A DNA stretch of 64,000 bases from Muriicola marianensis (GCF_014638095.1 NZ_BMFH01000001.1:2117227-2181226); one strand, 5' to 3'; counted from the first letter of the stretch, positions 44,133 through 52,553 are shown. Numbers and translations are program-made. The notes: generated by a model from the sequence alone, not told the origin.

Positions 44133-45233
44133 CTAATGATCCCTGGCAGCCACTTTCCAGGTTCCGGTAACCCTTCCGTTTACAACGGTCAGGGCCTCCG
44201 GATATTTAGCTACAGTTGGGCAGATATGCATGGGAATGGCATAATACACCTCCCCAATAGGAATATCTGTAGTGTCATCGGTTCTAAGCACCAGGTGTTC
44301 TTCGCTCTGCCCGACCTGCTCTGCATGATCCATACCGAAGATCCTCACCCTTGGGAAATCCATCTCCGGGGCTACCGACTTATGTCCCAGGTCGAGACAA
44401 AAGATACTTTCTGCAGGCTTGCTGATCACCCGGGTAAGCAGTACGGCCGCCACCTGGAAGTTCATGTCCGGAAAGGATTCTGAGTATCGGGCGTCCCAGA
44501 GAAGGGTAGTACCCGGACTCGCGATGACTCCTTCACGCTTCGCGTGGATAGGAAAAGTAGGGGACCCCCCGGCTATGACCTCCTTAACAGGAAACCCGGC
44601 CTTTTCGAGTTGAGTCCTCATTTGAGCAACTGCTTCGAAGGCAGCGTTGCATACCTTTCTTCTCTCAATTATATCAGGGTTGCGGATATGGCCGTCATAA
44701 GCGTGTAACCCCGCCGGGATCAGCCAATCGTGTTCAGAGATCATCTTGTAGAGTGATCGGGCTTTTTCCGAAGGCCTTATTCCGGTTCGGTCCATGCCCA
44801 CATTCACGTCGAGATAAAGAGGCACTTTTATACTTCTTTCCCGCGCCTGTGTCCCTATTTGAACAATACTGCTTTCATGGTCTGTAAGAGTGGAGAATGC
44901 TGTATCGGGATACTCTGCCACAAGATCCAGGTATCTGCCAATATTCGGGCCGACAGGTTGCATGGCCAGCAACACATCAGGCGCCTTGCACCGGCCAAGC
45001 AATTCCGCTTCGGTCACCGTGGCACATTTGAATTTTGTGATTCCGTGTTTTAATTGAAGCTCTATGATCTCGGCCATCTTATGGGTCTTCACATGAGGCC
45101 TGAGTTTCTCAGCTCCGCCCGTCATCTCGATCATCGTCCTGATATTCTGTTCAACCCGTTCAGGGTAAACCAGGAGGGTGGGACTGGCCACCTTCTCTTC
45201 CTCTTCGATCTTATACCAGGGCCTTTTTTGCAT
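44133..45233 (-). CDS. D-serine dehydratase/D-threonine aldolase-like PLP enzyme
   Basis: A 366-residue fold-type III PLP enzyme of the DSD1/D-TA family, which act on D-serine, D-threonine or D-3-hydroxyaspartate with help from a metal. The PLP-binding Lys49 lies in RPHVKTHK, as in eukaryotic D-serine dehydratase. The alanine-racemase-like barrel follows, and the C-terminal metal site has the His336-x-Cys338 pair (MHICPTV). It ends a three-gene minus-strand unit with RidA (ten-base gap) and a GntP permease. RidA beside it favours a dehydratase reaction releasing 2-aminoacrylate, rather than an aldolase. Confidence 0.87.
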   Translation of the reverse strand: MQKRPWYKIEEEEKVASPTLLVYPERVEQNIRTMIEMTGGAEKLRPHVKTHKMAEIIELQLKHGITKFKCATVTEAELLGRCKAPDVLLAMQPVGPNIGRYLDLVAEYPDTAFSTLTDHESSIVQIGTQARERSIKVPLYLDVNVGMDRTGIRPSEKARSLYKMISEHDWLIPAGLHAYDGHIRNPDIIERRKVCNAAFEAVAQMRTQLEKAGFPVKEVIAGGSPTFPIHAKREGVIASPGTTLLWDARYSESFPDMNFQVAAVLLTRVISKPAESIFCLDLGHKSVAPEMDFPRVRIFGMDHAEQVGQSEEHLVLRTDDTTDIPIGEVYYAIPMHICPTVAKYPEALTVVNGRVTGTWKVAARDH

Positions 45234-45243
45234 TTCAGGGTGT

Positions 45244-45708
45244 TTAATGCAGTTGAAACATGGCTTCGATCTCCACAGCCACCTGTCCGGGAAGGGTCAT
45301 GCCCACAGCACTGCGGACCCCCACTCCGTTCTCCATCCCGAAAATGTCGGACATCAGCTCGCTAAATCCATTGATCACCAGCGGATGCTGGTCGAATTCC
45401 GGGGTAGAATTCACCATCCCCAGAGTCTTGACCAGCCTTTTGATCCGATCGATCTCCCCGAAATGGGCTTTGATGATTGAAAGCATGGTAAGGCCAACCT
45501 GTTCTGCGGCCAGTTTGGCCTCTCCCAGGCTCATCGTATCTCCAACCTTACCTGTTATATAGGTCCCGTCGGTTTTCATCGGACCCTGACCTGAGACATA
45601 AAGGAATCCGTCTATGACCAGGACGGGTTTATAAAGGCCGGCGGGGGGAGGCGGAGGAGGTAATATCAACCCAAGGTCCTTGATGCGTTGTGAGGGTAGC
45701 TTGCTCAT
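45244..45708 (-). CDS. RidA family enamine/imine deaminase
   Basis: A 154-residue member of the YjgF/YER057c/UK114 (RidA) superfamily. RidA hydrolyses 2-aminoacrylate and related imines to pyruvate or 2-oxo acids and ammonia. The active-site arginine lies in GVGVRSAVGMTLPG near the C-terminus. The N-terminal ILPPPPPPAGLYKPVL segment is a known variant of one long subfamily. The ATG at 45708 is used; an earlier TTG would overlap the permease gene. Its position between a PLP dehydratase-like enzyme and a permease fits removal of the enamine product. Confidence 0.9.
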   Translation of the reverse strand: MSKLPSQRIKDLGLILPPPPPPAGLYKPVLVIDGFLYVSGQGPMKTDGTYITGKVGDTMSLGEAKLAAEQVGLTMLSIIKAHFGEIDRIKRLVKTLGMVNSTPEFDQHPLVINGFSELMSDIFGMENGVGVRSAVGMTLPGQVAVEIEAMFQLH

Positions 45709-45712
45709 AGTG

Positions 45713-47029
45713 TTATACAAATTGATTTAAAACGAGAACACCCAGCAGCCCGGTTACTCCAACGGTAGTTTCCATAAGGGTCCAACTGCGTAAGGTATCC
45801 TTCACTGACAGGTTAAAATACTCTTTAAAGAGCCAGAATCCACTGTCGTTGACATGAGACAGCATCAGGCTGCCCGACCCAATGGCAAGGACCATGAGTT
45901 CCGGGCTAACCCCCGTGGTCTCGATCATTGGCAGCACGATCCCGGCAGCTGTAAGCCCGGCCACGGTGGCAGACCCCACACAGACCCGGATCACTGTGGC
46001 AATGATCCAGGCCAACAGCAGGGGAGAGAACGAAGATCCTTTAAGGAGGTCTGCAATATATTCGCTCACTCCGCTGTCTATAAGGACCTCTTTAAGGGAA
46101 CCTGCACCGGCTATTATGAGCAATACCATGGTAATTCCGGCTATGGAGGCTCCAACCGAATCCATCAGCTCCTTCATTTTTTTTCCCCTGAGGAGGCCCA
46201 GGGAAAAGATGGCAAAGATCACAGACAGCAGCATGGCGATCACGGGGTTGCCTAAGAAGTTCAATCCCTTGGTGATCCAGAGTCCTTCCGGAAGGAATAA
46301 CCCTGCAAGTGTAGCCATGGCGATCAGGACGACAGGCATCAGGGCCGTGAGGATACTGATCCCGGTACCGGGCATTTCTTCCTCTGACAGGGGCCGTGGA
46401 TTTACAAACTCTTTTAGGGGTGTCGCTTCAATGTGTTTTAAGGTGCGGGAGAAGATGGGTCCGCCCAGGATGATAGCCGGAACCGCTACAATGATACCGT
46501 AGACCAGAGTCCGCCCCAGATCTGCACCGAACATGGTAGAAATAGCTGTGGGAGCAGGATGCGGGGGAAGATATCCGTGAGTTACCGAAAGGGAGGCAAG
46601 CATGGGCAAACCCACATAAAGCAAGGGGAGACCCGTTGCCGCTGCTACCGTAAAAACCAGGGGGACCAGGATCACAAAGCCAACTGTGTAGAACATAGGG
46701 ATCCCGACAATAAAGCCCGTCAGTACCACTGCCCACTGTATATTTCTGATCCCGAATCGCGCGATCAATTTAGTGGTAATCCGCTGTGCGGCACCGCTGT
46801 CGGCTACCAGTTTTCCCAACATGGCCCCCAGCCCTAAAATGATAACCAGGAAACCAAGCGTATTGCCAATGCCCCGCTGTATGGAATCGACCACCCGGAT
46901 AAGATCCATCCCCTGGGCTATCCCCACGAAGAGGGAAACGAGAATAAAGGCGATAAAGGGGTTGAGTTTCCACCAGGCGATAAGCAGGAACAGGATGAGA
47001 ATTCCGATAATAACAATGAATAAGGGCAT
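45713..47029 (-). CDS. GntP family permease
   Basis: A 438-residue inner-membrane proton symporter of the gluconate permease family, with about 12-14 hydrophobic segments and family stretches such as HGYLPPHPAPTAI (about 150-162) and GSATVAGLTAAGIVLP. Relatives carry gluconate, fructuronate or D-serine (DsdX). The neighbouring D-amino-acid enzyme and RidA favour a D-hydroxy-amino acid here; that is inference. It is the first gene of the unit and divergent from a class-V PLP enzyme. Confidence 0.9.
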   Translation of the reverse strand: MPLFIVIIGILILFLLIAWWKLNPFIAFILVSLFVGIAQGMDLIRVVDSIQRGIGNTLGFLVIILGLGAMLGKLVADSGAAQRITTKLIARFGIRNIQWAVVLTGFIVGIPMFYTVGFVILVPLVFTVAAATGLPLLYVGLPMLASLSVTHGYLPPHPAPTAISTMFGADLGRTLVYGIIVAVPAIILGGPIFSRTLKHIEATPLKEFVNPRPLSEEEMPGTGISILTALMPVVLIAMATLAGLFLPEGLWITKGLNFLGNPVIAMLLSVIFAIFSLGLLRGKKMKELMDSVGASIAGITMVLLIIAGAGSLKEVLIDSGVSEYIADLLKGSSFSPLLLAWIIATVIRVCVGSATVAGLTAAGIVLPMIETTGVSPELMVLAIGSGSLMLSHVNDSGFWLFKEYFNLSVKDTLRSWTLMETTVGVTGLLGVLVLNQFV

Positions 47030-47124
47030 CGACCGGATTTAAGCTTGCGGATGAGTTACTAAATATACCATTTTGAACAGAACTAAGGGATCATTTTTTT
47101 ATCTTGTAAAGGAAACCGGCCAAT

Positions 47125-48387
47125 ATGGATAAACGCACTTTCTTGCGCAGGATGGGCCAGGCTGCCCTGGCTACTCCTTTTCTTCCCCTGACCCTTAGCG
47201 GAAAGGATTTGGAACACAGGGGTTCTTATGACCTGGAGGATGAGGAAGAGTTTTGGCAGAGGATTCGCCTCGACTATGCCCTGAAACCGGATTACATCAA
47301 TCTGGAGAACGGATATTACAATATCGCCCCTATCCCTACCATCCAGAAATTTCACAGGCATATCGAGCAGGTGAATTACGAGGGATCCTACTATATGCGT
47401 ACCGTGCAGTGGGATAACAAAAAACGGATCGCGGCCAGACTGGCTCATCTGGTGGGTTGCTCCCCTGAAGAGCTGATCATCACCAGAAACACGACTGAAT
47501 CTCTCGATATGATCATAGGGGGATATCCCTGGGAAAAAGGAGATGAGGCGGTTTTTGCCGTACAGGATTACGGGGCGATGCGGGAACATTTCAAGTTGAT
47601 AGCAGACCGGTATGGGGTAGTGAATAAGACGATATCCCTGCCCAATCATCCTGAAAATGACGAGGAGATCGTGTCCCTGTATGAATCTGTGATCACCCCC
47701 AGGACCCGATTGATCATGATTTGCCATATGGTCAATATTACAGGGCAGATCCTGCCCGTTAGGAAGATCTGTGATATGGCACACAAACATGGGGTGGAGG
47801 TGATGGTAGACGGAGCCCATTGCGTAGGCCACATCAGGGTAAATATAGAAGAGCTCAACTGCGATTATTACGGGTCGAGCCTCCACAAGTGGCTGAGTAC
47901 TCCCCTGGGTGCCGGTATCCTTTACGTATCCAAAAAGAATATCTCCAAGATCTGGCCCCTTTTGGCCGAACACCACCGTGAACCGGATGATATCGGCAGG
48001 CTGAATCACATCGGGACGCACCCTGTACACACAGACCTCACAATCAATGACGCTATAGACTATCTCGAACTTATTGGAATGGAGCGGAAGGAGAACAGGT
48101 TGAGGTACCTGCAGCGATACTGGAGTGATGCGCTCAGGGAAACAGAGCATATCACCATCAATACACCTCTGGAAATGCACAGGAGTTGTGGGATCGCCAA
48201 TATAGGGATTGCCCATATGAAGCCAGCTGACCTGGCCAAAACCCTGTTTGATGAATTCGGGATCTTTACCGTTGCCATAGACCAGGATAACGTGAAGGGC
48301 TGCAGGATCACACCGAATGTTTATACGACAACTGCGGAACTCGATACGTTCATAGAGGCCATGAAGGAAATGGCTGCCAGAATATGA
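47125..48387 (+). CDS. Class-V aminotransferase fold PLP enzyme (isopenicillin-N-epimerase-like), probably exported
   Basis: A 420-residue fold-type I PLP enzyme. PLP-site landmarks are TRNTTESLDMIIGG (about 117-130), VEVMVDGAHCVGHI (with the pyridine-binding Asp) and the probable Schiff-base Lys in YYGSSLHKWLSTPLG (about 250-264). Relatives include cysteine desulfurases and isopenicillin-N epimerases, which racemise side chains. The N-terminus FLRRMGQAALATPFLPL looks like a Tat-type or other signal, suggesting periplasmic action. It is divergent from the GntP-RidA-DSD1 unit, so it may generate or trim D-amino acids for uptake. Confidence 0.85.
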   Translation: MDKRTFLRRMGQAALATPFLPLTLSGKDLEHRGSYDLEDEEEFWQRIRLDYALKPDYINLENGYYNIAPIPTIQKFHRHIEQVNYEGSYYMRTVQWDNKKRIAARLAHLVGCSPEELIITRNTTESLDMIIGGYPWEKGDEAVFAVQDYGAMREHFKLIADRYGVVNKTISLPNHPENDEEIVSLYESVITPRTRLIMICHMVNITGQILPVRKICDMAHKHGVEVMVDGAHCVGHIRVNIEELNCDYYGSSLHKWLSTPLGAGILYVSKKNISKIWPLLAEHHREPDDIGRLNHIGTHPVHTDLTINDAIDYLELIGMERKENRLRYLQRYWSDALRETEHITINTPLEMHRSCGIANIGIAHMKPADLAKTLFDEFGIFTVAIDQDNVKGCRITPNVYTTTAELDTFIEAMKEMAARI

Positions 48388-48436
48388 TTCACGGTAAGAC
48401 GATATGACCAAAGTCCATAAATTCCTGCCATAAAAC

Positions 48437-48479
48437 TGATATTAATCATAGAAAATGAAGGGTATAGCCTTTAGTTTTG
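48437..48479 (+). promoter_or_regulatory. CRP/FNR-type operator and predicted doxX promoter
   Basis: The operator TGAT-ATTA-ATCA (48437-48448) is a perfect palindrome with flanks CTGAT..ATCATAG. It is followed by exactly 23 bp and then the consensus -7 element TAGTTTTG (48472-48479). No -33 consensus is seen. Confidence 0.6.
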
Positions 48480-48554
48480 ATCGTTTTATACTGTTTAAAA
48501 AAAGGGTTCTCCCGATTCATCAGAAATAATTACTATAACCAAAAATTTAACTCA

Positions 48555-49049
48555 ATGACTGAATTACTTCAAAGGGAATCACTGCTTAAAAGCGTGGTTT
48601 TTCTGCGTATTCTCATAGGGTGGCACTTTTTGTATGAAGGGGTCATCAAATTGTTCAATCCGGACTGGACGGCCTTCGGGTACCTGGCCACAGCCCAGGG
48701 GCCATTTAAATCCTTGTTTATTGCCCTTACAGGCGATGGGGTAATAGGGTGGGTAGATACCCTGAATACACTGGTCCTGATCTTTGTCGGGGTGACACTG
48801 GTCCTCGGGATTTTTGAAAAATGGGGTATCATCGCAGGGATGGTCCTCCTGGCCATGTACTATTTTGCCCATCCACCTTTCCCCTGGCTGGAACAGCGCA
48901 ATGTGGAGGGCAGTTACTGGTTCGTGAACAAGAACCTGATCGAAATAGGTGCCCTCTGGGTACTATACCATATCCCGACGAGTTCCTATTTTGGCCTGAA
49001 CTATCTGTTTAAGAAAGAACCCAAACCCGCTAAAACCCCTCAATCATGA
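48555..49049 (+). CDS. DoxX family membrane protein
   Basis: A 164-residue membrane protein of the DoxX/DoxD-like family with four hydrophobic helices. The conserved N-terminal FLRILIGWHFLYEGVIKL (about 17-34) is followed by a long loop and then three further helices. DoxD is a subunit of thiosulfate:quinone oxidoreductase in archaea; bacterial DoxX proteins have mostly unknown redox-linked roles. The ATG at 48555 is preferred to a longer frame beginning at 48477, which would start inside the -7 element. It overlaps the next gene by four bases (ATGA). Confidence 0.85.
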   Translation: MTELLQRESLLKSVVFLRILIGWHFLYEGVIKLFNPDWTAFGYLATAQGPFKSLFIALTGDGVIGWVDTLNTLVLIFVGVTLVLGIFEKWGIIAGMVLLAMYYFAHPPFPWLEQRNVEGSYWFVNKNLIEIGALWVLYHIPTSSYFGLNYLFKKEPKPAKTPQS

Positions 49050-50629
49050 AATGGACCAGACGAGACATATTAAAAGGCTTAGGAGGATTACCCATCCTCG
49101 GCTCCATTTGGTGGGCCGGGGCGGCAAATGCGCTAGTCAAGAGTAAGGACCGCACGGAGATCCTCGAAATGCTAAAAATTGAACCGACCCTTCCATCGGC
49201 CCTTCCAGAGATAGGAGGTGATCCCATCCGCATAGGCATTATAGGTTTCGGTATCAGGGGTGAACAACTATGCAGGGCTTTGGGCTTTGCCACAGAGGAA
49301 TGGATCGAACAGATGAAGGAAGAGGAACGCCTAACTGGAAATACTCAGCTCAAGGAATTTCTGGAGCAGGAAAAACTGAACCTTAGGATTGCAGGAGTAT
49401 GCGATATCTTCGATGTCAGGGCGGAAAACGCCATTGCCTCATTTTCCACTGCAGAACACCAGGTAAAGCGGTATGATACCTATCAGGAGATGATCCGGAG
49501 CGGGGAGGTGGATGCCGTGATTATCGCCACGCCGGACCACTGGCATGCGCCTATGTCCATTGAGGCCCTGGAAAACAACGTGCATGTCTATGTGGAGAAA
49601 CCCATGACACACACCATAGAAGAGACCTACAGGCTCAGGGATGCCGCCAGGAATTCCAAAGCCCATCTCATGGTAGGTCACCAGCACAGGCAGACACTGA
49701 GCTTCCAGACTGCCAGTGACATCATTGACAAAAAGGTATTAGGCCATGTCTCCGTGGTACAGACCTTCACCAACAGGAATGACGACAACGGTGCCTGGAA
49801 CTACGATATTCATGATAAGGCCAGTGAGCAGACCATCGACTGGCAGCAATTCCTGGGCAGTGCTCCGCAAATCCCATTCAACAAGAATCACTTTTTCCGT
49901 TGGAGGAAATGGTGGGCCTATGGATCGGGATTGTCCGGTGACTTGCTGACACATGATTACGACCGACTCAACTGTGTCCTCAATATGGGGATTCCGAAAT
50001 ACATCACGGCTTCCGGAGGTATTTACACACACAATGATGGCAGGAATGTACCAGATGTTCTCCAGGTAAACATGGATTTCCCGGATTTCAGTACCGGTAG
50101 CACTCAGGCTCCCGGAAAGGAAAAAGGGATGACCTTTACCTATAATGCCACCCTTGGCAATGGATTCAACAGGCCGACCATCCTGATGGGACATGATGCC
50201 TCAATGGAACTGGGGAATAACCTCACGATCTGGCCCGACAGTGGATCTACAAAATACGCAGAGTTGATGGAAACCGGGAAGATGAAACCCAATGTCCCCA
50301 TCTATCATTACAATCCGGGGGCCAATGTTCCGGATGCCGTATCTTCAGCTACTTCTCAGTATTTTGCAGACAAAGGCCTGATGTGGACCTATATTGACGG
50401 GGTACGGGTGAATTCAACCTATCTCCATCTCAGGGAATGGCTCAGTGCTATCCGCAACGGGGGAACCCTGAGCTGCGGCATCAAGGAAGGGTTTGAGGAG
50501 GCTATTACAGCCCATATGACAGGGTTGGCCTATAAACTGGGCCGCCGTATTGAATGGGATCCTGTGGCTGAACAGATCGTTCCTATTGACGATATTGATC
50601 TGGATCAGGTCCTTCTCTCCAGTACCTGA
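49046..50629 (+). CDS. Gfo/Idh/MocA family oxidoreductase with Tat-like signal
   Basis: A 527-residue NAD(P)-dependent sugar or polyol dehydrogenase-like protein. The N-terminus KWTRRDILKGLGGLPILGS has a twin-arginine motif, so it is probably exported folded with its cofactor. The Rossmann motif IGIIGFGIRGEQ lies at about 62-73, and the family EKP triad is in VHVYVEKPMTHT. The long C-terminal domain is typical of secreted Bacteroidota members active on glycans. It is co-translated with DoxX, which might reoxidise or anchor it; this is inference. The substrate is unknown. Confidence 0.88.
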   Translation: MKWTRRDILKGLGGLPILGSIWWAGAANALVKSKDRTEILEMLKIEPTLPSALPEIGGDPIRIGIIGFGIRGEQLCRALGFATEEWIEQMKEEERLTGNTQLKEFLEQEKLNLRIAGVCDIFDVRAENAIASFSTAEHQVKRYDTYQEMIRSGEVDAVIIATPDHWHAPMSIEALENNVHVYVEKPMTHTIEETYRLRDAARNSKAHLMVGHQHRQTLSFQTASDIIDKKVLGHVSVVQTFTNRNDDNGAWNYDIHDKASEQTIDWQQFLGSAPQIPFNKNHFFRWRKWWAYGSGLSGDLLTHDYDRLNCVLNMGIPKYITASGGIYTHNDGRNVPDVLQVNMDFPDFSTGSTQAPGKEKGMTFTYNATLGNGFNRPTILMGHDASMELGNNLTIWPDSGSTKYAELMETGKMKPNVPIYHYNPGANVPDAVSSATSQYFADKGLMWTYIDGVRVNSTYLHLREWLSAIRNGGTLSCGIKEGFEEAITAHMTGLAYKLGRRIEWDPVAEQIVPIDDIDLDQVLLSST

Positions 50630-50660
50630 TGACCCGGGGTTCATCGCATTAAATCAATTA

Positions 50661-50687
50661 AACCTGCTTTTCAGCAGGTTTTTTTTT
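50661..50687 (+). terminator. Rho-independent terminator after the Gfo/Idh gene
   Basis: A perfect 8-bp stem (AACCTGCT / AGCAGGTT) with a four-base loop is followed by seven further T residues. Confidence 0.88.
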
Positions 50688-50724
50688 GGAATTCACTGGA
50701 ATTCAGGGTGATGAGCCCCAAAAC

Positions 50725-50767
50725 TGACAAATGTCATAGTTAAAGTTTGGCATTGGGTCTAAATTAA
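50725..50767 (+). promoter_or_regulatory. CRP/FNR-type operator and predicted promoter of the TonB-like gene
   Basis: The operator TGAC-AAAT-GTCA (50725-50736) has 5-bp palindromic arms (TGACA/TGTCA). It is followed by exactly 23 bp and then TAAATTAA (50760-50767), a weaker -7 element. The operator and its flank (TGAY, AAAT, GTCATAGTT) are nearly identical to the nifJ site. Confidence 0.55.
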
Positions 50768-50786
50768 GGGTATAAAATTTAATGTC

Positions 50787-51515
50787 ATGCAAGTCAAAAA
50801 AAATCCAAAAGCCGATTTAAATAGAAATAGTGGCCTGTATTTTGTTATCGGGCTGACTGTTGTTTTGTTCCTTACCTGGCGTGCCCTTGAATACAAATCT
50901 TATCCCAAAGATGAGGTAGTAAGAGAAATGGTTCAGACTGTCGACGATCTGAAAGAGGATGTTCCTGTTACAGAGATGATCAAGACACCCCCTCCCCCTC
51001 CTCCTCCTGCAGCTCCTGAAGTGATCGAAGTAGTTGAGGATACTGAGGAGGTTGAAGAAACCATTATTGAAAGTACAGAGACAAGCCAGGATGCTGTTAT
51101 TGAGGAAGTTATAGATGTCGATGATGTGGAAGTCGGGGAAGAGGAAGAAGAGATCGTTGTTCCTTTCGCGGTCATTGAGAATGTCCCGGTGTTTCCGGGC
51201 TGTGAGTCTGCCAGAGGTAATGAGGAGCGCAAGGCCTGTTTCCAGGAAATGATCCAAAAACACATCATTAAGGAATTCACCTATCCTCCAACCGCTCTTG
51301 AACTAGGTATACAGGGACGCGTATTTGTTCAATTTGTGATCGACTCCAAAGGAAATATCGGAAATATCAGAATGAGGGGTCCGGACAAGAACCTGGAGAA
51401 AGAAGCGCACCGAATCGTCGCTTCTCTTCCTAAAATGAAACCTGGAGAGCAAAGAGGCAGGCCGGTATCCGTTCCGTACAGTATTCCAATCAATTTTGTG
51501 ATTCAGACACCCTAA
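50787..51515 (+). CDS. TonB-like energy transducer
   Basis: A 242-residue TonB-family protein. There is one N-terminal membrane anchor (about 16-33), a proline stretch (TPPPPPPPAAP, about 67-77) and a long linker, then a C-terminal TonB domain (about 150-242: YPPTALELGIQGRVFVQFVIDSKG). The linker is strongly acidic (Glu/Asp/Val-rich, about 78-125) instead of the usual Lys-Pro type. No exbB, exbD or TonB-dependent receptor gene is adjacent in the window. An upstream CRP/FNR-type site suggests conditional expression with the ferredoxin/complex I genes. Confidence 0.88.
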   Translation: MQVKKNPKADLNRNSGLYFVIGLTVVLFLTWRALEYKSYPKDEVVREMVQTVDDLKEDVPVTEMIKTPPPPPPPAAPEVIEVVEDTEEVEETIIESTETSQDAVIEEVIDVDDVEVGEEEEEIVVPFAVIENVPVFPGCESARGNEERKACFQEMIQKHIIKEFTYPPTALELGIQGRVFVQFVIDSKGNIGNIRMRGPDKNLEKEAHRIVASLPKMKPGEQRGRPVSVPYSIPINFVIQTP

Positions 51516-51527
51516 GGTATAATTCAA

Positions 51528-51587
51528 AAAGATCCTTCTCATAGAGCAGGTCTAGGTGGGGCTAGATCTTGAGGAGGGTCTTTTTTT
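51528..51587. terminator. Probable terminator between the convergent TonB-like and metallophosphoesterase genes
   Basis: AAAGATCCTTCTC pairs with GAGGAGGGTCTTT (allowing two G-T pairs) across a 30-base centre that holds an inner TCTAG/CTAGA dyad. A seven-base T-run follows. It overlaps the 3' end of the metallophosphoesterase gene. Confidence 0.6.
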
Positions 51588-52475
51588 ATCGTACTCCTTT
51601 AATTTTTTTGGCCCTTCCAACACGACTCTTACGATCTGAAGGGTTCCGTCTTCTTTGGTAGAAATATGCCATTTGATCAGGGTGATCTCCCCGCCGGAGA
51701 TCTCTATGCCGGTAATACTTCGCGGGTGAACACAGCTACCGTCGTTAAAGAAGGGAATCTCACCCGGGTTCGCGAACCGGGGACGATGGGTATGTCCTGC
51801 GATGGTTAGGATGGAATTATTCTCAAGGATCCACTTTTTTATCCTGCGTTCTACCTTGATAAGTTCCTTGTAGTTCTTAGCCGGACTCGTCGGATCCGCG
51901 ATTCCCCACACCTGTAAGGGTTTCCAAAGGACGCGTACCAGGAATCGGCCCCACCTCCAGAAAGTGTAGTTCCACCAGTCGGCCTGATGACCATGCAGCA
52001 GAAAGATCTCCTGCCCGGTGTCTCTGTGTTTCAGAATGAGTGCTTCATGGAACTCCAGTTCGGGAAAAAGGGGCTTGTCCTTCTCATCAATCGGATCAAA
52101 ATAGCTGGCCAGGTTTTTCCTGACCAATGCAGGGTCCTTGTAGACCATATCGTGGTTTCCCCAGATCATATGAAGCCTGTTGCCCATATAGAAGTTTCGC
52201 ATCTGCAGATAAACATTCTTATGAGCCTCGAAAAGATCTTCAAACTCTATGTTTTCCCAAAGCTCGTCCCCGTCCCCGAGTTCACAGTACTGGAAACCTT
52301 CTTTGAAATAGTGCCTCAGGGCGTGGAAGTAGATGTTTCGGTTATTCGCAAAATCATCTGCAAAACTGTTGTCTCCCCTGTGGCAGTCACTGAAAAAGAT
52401 GAACTTCGACTGGTCATCAAAAAGAACGGTCTTGGCATTTTTATAGGCCCTGTTCAGCCGGTAATTGGAAGACAT
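51552..52475 (-). CDS. Calcineurin-like metallophosphoesterase (LpxH-like)
   Basis: A 307-residue cytoplasmic metallophosphoesterase. The metal-ligand blocks are in order: FFSDCHRGD (about 28-36), GDGDELW (about 68-74), GNHD (about 106-109), LHGHQAD and GHTHRPRF. The overall pattern resembles UDP-2,3-diacylglucosamine hydrolase and related phosphoesterases, but the family is broad, so the substrate is open. It is a single gene, convergent with the TonB-like gene and separated from the upstream operon by 78 bases. Confidence 0.88.
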   Translation of the reverse strand: MSSNYRLNRAYKNAKTVLFDDQSKFIFFSDCHRGDNSFADDFANNRNIYFHALRHYFKEGFQYCELGDGDELWENIEFEDLFEAHKNVYLQMRNFYMGNRLHMIWGNHDMVYKDPALVRKNLASYFDPIDEKDKPLFPELEFHEALILKHRDTGQEIFLLHGHQADWWNYTFWRWGRFLVRVLWKPLQVWGIADPTSPAKNYKELIKVERRIKKWILENNSILTIAGHTHRPRFANPGEIPFFNDGSCVHPRSITGIEISGGEITLIKWHISTKEDGTLQIVRVVLEGPKKLKEYDKKRPSSRSSPT

Positions 52476-52553
52476 AGATCAATTTTCCACTAATATCGAA
52501 AAAAATGCGAGACCCCATCTCCCCCGGGGATCAGGCAGGCTAATCGATCTAAT

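Noticed and set aside
47083-48411. Long minus-strand open frame (442 codons) opposite the class-V PLP gene
   Set aside because: It mirrors the real gene in another frame, its translation has no domain or signal pattern and is rich in His, Ile and Pro typical of antisense frames. The plus-strand gene has clear PLP-site motifs.
48405-48416. A second imperfect operator TGAC-CAAA-GTCC upstream of doxX
   Set aside because: One arm is mismatched and there is no -7-like element 23 bp downstream. The perfect site at 48437 has the correct geometry.
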